In this document: positions 63,437-64,000 of the stretch, piece by piece
Position numbering within the stretch: position 1 is the first letter of the stretch
Layout: every line of letters starts with the position of its first letter
From: Mycoplasmatota bacterium
GTDB taxonomy: Bacteria > Bacillota_I > Bacilli_A > MAG-NZ
Assembly (NCBI GenBank): GCA_018394315.1
Contig: CP074575.1
Span: 1,520,615 to 1,584,614, forward strand
Direction: 5' to 3'
Length of the DNA stretch: 64,000 nt
Translations under genes and position numbers: made by a program
Notes under the pieces: model-generated
Seen by the model: only the letters and a program-made list of their open reading frames with translations
The model's database searches: none
Told to the model about the DNA's origin: nothing

Positions 63437-64000
63437 TTACATCATCCCTTTTTCAAAAAGTGTCATACATTCTTTTAAAATTGAGCCTATATCATTAGAA
63501 TTTATATAGTCCCAGCCTATCCATCTAAACTTATTATTTTTAAGTTTATTGTCTATATCATTTCTTACACTTGGAAATAACCCTTTATGAGACATTATTT
63601 CACCGATTTCACGCGACGCAAACATTTTAGCAATTGGTTCAACATCTTCTTTTTTCTCACTTTTAGTTAACATAAAGATAGGAGAAATTATTGCACCATC
63701 TTCTGGCCACACCGCTTCTAACACACTTCCTGGTAGTGCCATTTTCGTAAAGAAATAAGGCATAATAGAAATTGCTGGTTTAACTCTAGCACTTTTCTTT
63801 TCTGATTTTAACATCTGTGTTGGATGCATACTTTCAATTAAACTTTTACCTAATTTCACACATGCATCTGGTCCGAAATCTTTATATAAATGAATTAAAA
63901 TTGCATTGAATAAATCGAAATCACTTACTGGTAAACTAACACTTCCTTCAAAAATAGGATCTAAAACATCAGCCCAAGTTTTTGGCATGGGTCTATCACC
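63437..64000 (-). CDS. Periplasmic-binding-protein-like product, C-terminal part (partial)
   Basis: The frame stays open to the window edge: GDRPMPKTWADVLDP precedes and includes the ATG at 63988, and MPKTWADVLDPIFEGSVSLP is the internal hinge segment of iron/spermidine-type class 2 binding proteins, so the true start lies beyond 64000. The visible 187 residues hold most of lobe 2 and its return: FDLFNAILIHLYKDFG, SIMPYFFTKMAL and AVWPEDGAIISPIFMLTKS. Whether it has a signal peptide cannot be seen. The ligand is unknown. It is upstream in the operon with the P-loop protein, ABC ATPase and zinc-ribbon genes. Confidence 0.8.
   Translation of the reverse strand, partial: GDRPMPKTWADVLDPIFEGSVSLPVSDFDLFNAILIHLYKDFGPDACVKLGKSLIESMHPTQMLKSEKKSARVKPAISIMPYFFTKMALPGSVLEAVWPEDGAIISPIFMLTKSEKKEDVEPIAKMFASREIGEIMSHKGLFPSVRNDIDNKLKNNKFRWIGWDYINSNDIGSILKECMTLFEKGMM

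Overview
This window is an AT-rich stretch of a Bacillota (low-GC Gram-positive) chromosome. TGA is used as an ordinary stop, for example at the ends of pnp and the FtsK-like gene, so the code is the standard bacterial one and not the Mycoplasma code. The gene content is Bacillus-like: recU-ponA, truB-ribF-rpsO-pnp, gerM-rph-rdgB-ysnB, xerD-deoB, plsY/parE-parC, RNase HIII, MutS2, RecU, RarA and a Bacillus-type RNase P RNA. Several proteins are shortened or have lost catalytic motifs. My inference is a reduced, probably non-sporulating anaerobe from the Bacillota branches near the Mollicutes (Erysipelotrichia, Haloplasma or Izemoplasma-like). It keeps at least one peptidoglycan synthase. I see no insertion sequence, prophage, CRISPR array, tRNA or rRNA.

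Layout. 0-6 kb: end of miaA, efp, a YbjQ protein, a CNNM/CBS exporter, a TPP riboswitch with the thiamine transporter thiT, then recU-ponA on the minus strand. 6-12 kb: ylxY, dpaA (dipicolinate synthase subunit A), an ACT-less dapG aspartokinase, an RNase J2-like rnjB and an FtsK/SpoIIIE-like protein. This is the order of the Bacillus subtilis ylxY-to-spoIIIE region with genes removed. 12-18.5 kb: two paralogous Bmp nucleoside-binding lipoproteins with duplicated promoters and the NupOPQ-type ABC transporter. 18.7-23 kb: tryptophanase, rarA, a CPBP protease and a KtrA-type K+ channel subunit. 23-28 kb: gerM-like, rph, rdgB, ysnB, a choline-kinase-like gene and a degenerate GGDEF-EAL protein. 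28-33 kb: msrA, dCMP deaminase, a YlbL-type protease, lspA, rluD and a ferredoxin-domain relic. 33-43 kb: ferritin, rnhC, mutS2, trxA, truB-ribF-rpsO-pnp, a tiny BFD-like [2Fe-2S] gene and malic enzyme. 43-52.5 kb: rnpB, lepA, hemW, a membrane protein in the spoIIM position, xerD, deoB, a ROK-kinase pseudogene, a YczE-like protein, a GrpB-family protein and pepF. 52.9-60 kb: a PHP phosphatase, a Fic-fold protein without its active site, parC-parE and plsY. 60-64 kb: yneF, an 8Fe ferredoxin, a Crp/Fnr regulator, and an operon running off the right edge that encodes a binding-protein-like product, a HypB/UreG-like P-loop protein, an ABC ATPase without a permease, and a cysteine-rich zinc-ribbon protein.

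Two themes stand out. First, gene order from the sporulation-competent ancestor persists (ylxY-dpaA-dapG-rnjB-spoIIIE, gerM-rph, and a possible spoIIM relic before xerD) while the genes themselves have been stripped. Second, several proteins keep a fold but not the active site: FtsK without Walker A or B, GGDEF-EAL without either signature, Fic without HPFxxGNGR, and RNase J without two histidines. The best candidate for an undescribed system is the four-gene metal or redox-type operon at the right end. The best evolutionary observation is the fossil sporulation locus with its pseudo-FtsK.
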